A DNA stretch of 8,417 bases, from positions 1-8,417 of the forward strand of contig JALNWY010000135.1 of assembly GCA_023230665.1 (NCBI GenBank). The letters are read 5' to 3'. Origin of the DNA: Deltaproteobacteria bacterium. Lineage in GTDB: Bacteria; Desulfobacterota; Desulfomonilia; UBA1062. Each line of letters begins with the position of its first letter. Positions within the stretch are counted from its first letter, which is position 1. Under the pieces are notes generated by a model. The model searched no databases and was not told the origin of the DNA. It saw nothing but the letters and a program-made list of their open reading frames with translations. Made by a program: the position numbers and the translations under genes. Of this stretch, positions 5,849-8,417 are shown piece after piece.

Positions 5849-6296
5849 CGGGGAGGCATCCGGGATAGAGGGAGTACCCTTCGTCAGGCAGGAGTCGCAT
5901 TTCTGCGGCCCTGCCGCCCTCTCCTCGGTCATGGCATATTACGGGCGCGACATCGACCAGGGCACGATCGCGCAGACCGTGTACTGCGAGGGGCTCAAAG
6001 GCTCGCTCATAACCGACTTGGAGACATACGCCAGGCGCAAGGGCTTCAACACCCGGCTCGCACAGGGAAAGATTGACGATCTCAGGCGTTTCACGGATGC
6101 GGGCCAACCGGTCATCGTGCTCGTGGACATGGGTTTCTGGGTCGTATCGAGACCCCACTACCTTGTAGTGACCGACGTTATGGACAGCTCACTGAGAGCC
6201 CACACCGGACACCAGGCCGCACAGATATTCAGCCGGGAGGAGTTCGAAAGCATATGGAAAAAGAAAGGCTCGGTCTATCTGCTCGTCTTTCCTTAA
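5808..6296 (+). CDS. PA2778-like C39-fold cysteine peptidase (peptidase part only)
   Basis: This 162-residue exported protein has a hydrophobic signal (about 1-19) and then the C39 peptidase core. VPFVRQESHFCGPAAL holds the oxyanion Gln28 and catalytic Cys33, and SRPHYLVV holds His117. The third residue normally found about 16 positions after His, in an Asp-Pro, is not evident; that position reads H-T-G, as I recall for PA2778 relatives. C39 enzymes cleave after Gly-Gly. No ABC transporter is attached, so it would act in the periplasm. The start is GTG 5808, the only usable start after an in-frame stop at 5802-5804. It has no close Shine-Dalgarno, so translation probably depends on coupling to the upstream gene. 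Pseudomonas PA2778 also carries a TPR region; here that is a separate gene, overlapping by 43 bases. The signal lacks a lipobox cysteine. Confidence 0.8.
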   Translation: MKLLILLLAIFSLSGEASGIEGVPFVRQESHFCGPAALSSVMAYYGRDIDQGTIAQTVYCEGLKGSLITDLETYARRKGFNTRLAQGKIDDLRRFTDAGQPVIVLVDMGFWVVSRPHYLVVTDVMDSSLRAHTGHQAAQIFSREEFESIWKKKGSVYLLVFP

Positions 6297-6727
6297 CGGC
6301 TTTTCTGCCCGTCCTGCTGCTCTTGTGGTCCTGCTCCATGCCCCGGGTCGTCGTGCTCGAAGACCCCCTCTCGGCCTTCGAGCACAATGAACTGGGCGTG
6401 ATCTACGAGCGCAGCGGCAAGATCGATCTGGCCCGGAAGGAGTATCTCAAGGCGGCGCAGAAGGATGCGTCGTGGCCGGTTCCGCTCTTCAATCTGGGGA
6501 ATCTCGCCTATGCGCAGGGAGGCCTGGACCGGGCGGAGCGCTTCTATCGCCAATGCCTTGCCCTGGACGGGACGAACGCCGACGCGATGAACAACCTGGC
6601 CCATGTCCTGCACGAGATGGGCCGGGACATCGAGGCCCTGGAGCTCATAGATCGCGCCCTTGCCGTGGAGCGCAGGCCCGAATACCTCAGCACCTATGAG
6701 GCTATAACCGGAAGACCGGCCCCTTAA
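6254..6727 (+). CDS. TPR-repeat lipoprotein (separate TPR part of a PA2778-like system)
   Basis: This 157-residue protein starts with a basic n-region (MEKERLGLSAR), a hydrophobic core and the lipobox L-W-S-C with Cys27. Ser at +2 suggests the outer membrane. Residues 40-141 form three consecutive 34-residue TPR units. They begin SAFEHNELGVIYERSG, WPVPLFNLGNLAYAQG and NADAMNNLAHVLHEMG, each with the A/G-small residue spacing of TPRs. TPRs are protein-binding scaffolds. The order peptidase then TPR mirrors the domain order I recall for PA2778, so I infer that this lipoprotein docks the peptidase or its substrate at a membrane. GGAGGAG at 6237-6243 gives a fair Shine-Dalgarno, 10 bases before ATG 6254. 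It is last in the cluster. Confidence 0.8.
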   Translation: MEKERLGLSARLSLTAFLPVLLLLWSCSMPRVVVLEDPLSAFEHNELGVIYERSGKIDLARKEYLKAAQKDASWPVPLFNLGNLAYAQGGLDRAERFYRQCLALDGTNADAMNNLAHVLHEMGRDIEALELIDRALAVERRPEYLSTYEAITGRPAP

Positions 6728-6783
6728 AAAGAGATCATGCCCGCAGGCTCAGCCGGTTTCTGACAGGCAGAGGGCAGGCGGTC

Positions 6784-6804
6784 CCGGCCCTGTACGGGGG
6801 CCGG
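6784..6804. terminator. GC-rich stem-loop between convergent genes
   Basis: CCGGCCC (6784-6790) and GGGCCGG (6798-6804) form a 7-base-pair stem with a 7-base loop in the 140-base gap between the convergent TPR and zincin genes. The position suits a bidirectional transcription end. No T-run follows on either strand, so intrinsic termination is unproven. Confidence 0.3.
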
Positions 6805-6867
6805 CAATACACGGAAACAGCCTGTGATATCGACGAATGGGGCACCGCCTTTTAAGGAACTCGGGCT

Positions 6868-7692
6868 CTATGGGAGATAGCTCCTGGTATCCTCCAGGCA
6901 TTCTTCACCGAACATGACCAGGGAGTCGCTGTCGATCATCAGCCGGACGAATTCCGTCATGTCTGAGGCCCCTTCATTCACCCAGTACATGACACACCGG
7001 TTGTTCGTGCAGTGCCGCGGGTGCTCGGGGTCCAGATGATCCGACACCGGGGGTACCCCGTTGTTCACGAGTCCCATGACATGCCCGAATTCATGAACCA
7101 AGGTGGCCTGCTCGACGAACCGGGCGACCTGGGGGATAGAGCTCGAAGAGAGGATGATGTCCTTGAAGATCGCTATCACCGGCGTGCCTATGATGGAGAC
7201 CCCGATGATCCGGTAGTCGGGCGCGTCTTCGCTTTTAAAATATCCCTTGAGAAAGAGCACGAAAAACTCCGCCTCGTAACCCGACGGATGTGCGTCCCAG
7301 ACATCAAGGGCCAAGTCCAGGACCTCTTTGGAGGTCCAGGTATCCTGTTCCTTAAGAGGTATCTCCTCCATCTCAGAGAGCGCGGAGGGGACATACACGT
7401 CAGGCTCCAGGTCCCGGCCCTCGAACAGGGCCTTGATATTGCTTTCCAGCACCGACCAGCAGGCAATGTCCCGCAGGATCGTGCCGGTAAACGGCTCTGC
7501 TCCGGGCTCGTATGCCACGAGCACGGTGATGGTATCCACGGTTGAATACAGGGCCGGGATGTCCAGCGCAAGAGTCTCGGGTATGGCCGTGGAATCATCG
7601 TGGCCTTCTCCGGAACATCCGTTCAGAAAGAAAAAAGCGGCAAGGATCAGGGAGAAGAGCGTGCCCTTGGGGAAATCCCGTTCATCGATCAT
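6868..7692 (-). CDS. Putative zincin metalloprotease lipoprotein
   Basis: This 274-residue predicted lipoprotein has a signal peptide at residues 1-25 with canonical lipobox L-N-G-C (Cys26); Ser at +2 suggests outer-membrane sorting. Residues 200-208 read HEFGHVMGL, an HExxHxxG zinc-binding and catalytic motif. The third metzincin ligand position is Asn210, not His. Residues 227-235 (HCTNNRCVM) reproduce the HCx4CxM ending of archaemetzincins, and the intervening VNNGVPPVSDHLDPEHPR carries further candidate ligands His219 and His224. I infer a secreted zinc protease anchored to the envelope; substrate unknown. The N-terminal 170 residues match nothing I recognise, though a regular strand/helix pattern before the motif is consistent with a metzincin fold. 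The start at 7692 has AAAGGA about 7 bases upstream. It is convergent with the TPR gene and appears to be a single-gene unit. Confidence 0.75.
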   Translation of the reverse strand: MIDERDFPKGTLFSLILAAFFFLNGCSGEGHDDSTAIPETLALDIPALYSTVDTITVLVAYEPGAEPFTGTILRDIACWSVLESNIKALFEGRDLEPDVYVPSALSEMEEIPLKEQDTWTSKEVLDLALDVWDAHPSGYEAEFFVLFLKGYFKSEDAPDYRIIGVSIIGTPVIAIFKDIILSSSSIPQVARFVEQATLVHEFGHVMGLVNNGVPPVSDHLDPEHPRHCTNNRCVMYWVNEGASDMTEFVRLMIDSDSLVMFGEECLEDTRSYLP

Positions 7693-8105
7693 CTGTATTC
7701 CTTTACCAGGAAATTTCTTTTGATCCTAGAACATGGTATAGAATGCTCTCCTGAAAAATCAAAAATCCGCCCTCGCTTCCATGCGATCATGGTTTTTTCG
7801 GTTTTCTGCCGATATCCCTGGATCGTCTTGAGGCTGCACGTGATTGCCTGAACAGGAGGCAGGCCGGGCAGCAGGCAAGGGCCGCGATCTGGTCTTTATC
7901 GCTGTTTCGCTACCGGCAAAGAACATGCACTCTCGCACACAGCAGCGCCGGAGACAGGGAGCCGTATTCTGCGCTTATATTTCGGTAGTTCGCGGCTAAA
8001 GGGTAACACCCGCCTTGCATGCCTTAAAAAAGGGGAATCAAAACCCTTGACAGGCCGGCTCTTCCCGATCCATTCTCAGCTCATCGAATCCCGGCAGAAA
8101 AACCT
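7693..8105. other. Gene-free stretch with small hairpins between divergent genes
   Basis: No supportable gene lies in these 413 bases. It should hold the promoter of the minus-strand zincin gene at its left end and the promoter and leader of the RNase H-like gene at its right end. Visible structure includes GGGT-AAC-ACCC (8001-8011) flanked by GGC/GCC (7994-7996 and 8012-8014). A short CCTT-A4-AAGG element lies at 8022-8033, and a GGG/CCC pair at 8033-8035 and 8044-8046 sits just before a TTGACA. No known riboswitch or tRNA consensus was recognised. Confidence 0.45.
8047..8076 (+). promoter_or_regulatory. Possible sigma-70 -35 element for the RNase H-like gene
   Basis: A perfect TTGACA (8047-8052) lies 53 bases before the start codon at 8106. 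The best -10 at 18-base spacing is CATTCT (8071-8076), matching only three of six consensus bases, so the promoter is tentative. Confidence 0.25.
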
Positions 8106-8417
8106 ATGAGCGTGAAAGACAGACTGAAGCGCCTGACAGGAGAAGGGCAGCCGGCCGTATCAAAGGGCCCTCGGCAGGAACAGATCAGCGAACTGCGGCG
8201 GAAGATCGATGACATCATGGCCCGCAGGACCGCCTACCCGCAGCGCAGCGTGGCCTTCCACCCCCCCCTGCCCGGCCGGCCGCTCCATGAAGTGATCACC
8301 GGTGAGGAGGCGAAGACAGACCTTGGAGCGTGCTTTTTTTCGCAGTGCACGTTCAAGGCCCAGTCATACCACGGCAGGATCCGGATCGCCCGACTCACGG
8401 GCGCTGACATGAAAGCC
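8106..8417 (+). CDS. YprB-like ribonuclease H-fold protein, N-terminal fragment
   Basis: The frame from ATG 8106 stays open for 104 codons to the window edge. It begins MSVKDRLKRLTGE, continues with a helical EQISELRRKIDDIMARRT stretch, then a Pro-rich linker and PLHEVITGEEAKTDLGACF. This layout (short K/R-rich start, 'LRRxIDxIMARR' helix, 'xxxGEExxTxxG' segment) is what I remember for the N-terminus of proteins annotated as ribonuclease H-like/YprB exonuclease domain proteins in Desulfobacterota. The catalytic DEDD-type core would start just beyond the window, so nuclease activity cannot be judged. The Shine-Dalgarno is poor. The coding sequence includes a run of eight C (8261-8268) and a run of seven T (8334-8340). 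Confidence 0.6.
   Translation, partial: MSVKDRLKRLTGEGQPAVSKGPRQEQISELRRKIDDIMARRTAYPQRSVAFHPPLPGRPLHEVITGEEAKTDLGACFFSQCTFKAQSYHGRIRIARLTGADMKA

Noticed and set aside
7012..7545. Plus-strand open frame (177 codons) opposite the zincin gene
   Set aside because: Antisense to a gene with a lipobox and an HExxH motif; the translation looks like a complement artefact.
7858..8000. Possible tRNA or GEMM-type riboswitch in the 3' intergenic region
   Set aside because: No cloverleaf, T-loop GTTCRA or GEMM core could be assembled. Only short stems are visible.

Overview
The window reads as a chromosomal stretch from a GC-rich Gram-negative bacterium. It has three predicted lipoproteins, an outer-membrane lipid-transport (MCE) operon and the start of a chemoreceptor. 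The MCE layout (permease with fused STAS domain, ATPase, MCE protein, PqiC-like lipoprotein), the double-Cache type chemoreceptor start and a YprB-like RNase H-fold protein beginning 'MSVKDRLKRLTGE' together suggest Desulfobacterota (former Deltaproteobacteria). That placement rests on remembered family distributions, not on a marker gene. No rRNA, tRNA, CRISPR array, insertion sequence or phage gene was seen.

Layout. At the left edge, on the minus strand, is the N-terminus of a methyl-accepting chemotaxis protein (1-190). A gap of about 420 bases follows, then a minus-strand YkgJ-type cysteine-cluster protein (609-983). A divergent intergenic region leads into a plus-strand operon (1194-4847): STAS-MlaE permease, MlaF ATPase, MlaD/MCE protein and a PqiC-like lipoprotein. 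A 21-residue micro-ORF bridges mlaF and mlaD with ATGA overlaps at both ends. After an imperfect hairpin containing a C10 tract comes a DUF4870 membrane protein (4965-5339). A second plus-strand cluster (5408-6727) encodes a PA2779-family protein, a C39-like cysteine peptidase and a TPR lipoprotein, each overlapping the next by about 40 bases. A convergent minus-strand lipoprotein with a zincin motif (6868-7692) follows, then a gap of about 410 bases and the 5' part of the RNase H-like gene, which runs off the right edge (8106-8417).

How the genes work together. The MCE operon should form one inner-membrane ABC transporter that moves lipid between the membranes. It has no MlaC-type shuttle. 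The long helical tail of its MCE protein and its PqiC partner suggest a bridge or tunnel instead.

The most interesting unit is the PA2779/C39/TPR cluster. The PA2779-like protein carries a motif matching the double-glycine leader consensus (L at -12, acidic at -7, L at -4, GG at -2/-1) directly before its C-terminal membrane segment. The next gene encodes a C39-fold peptidase, the family that cleaves after double glycine. This suggests a substrate-protease pair. The C39 and TPR parts, which I recall being one polypeptide in Pseudomonas PA2778, are separate genes here.
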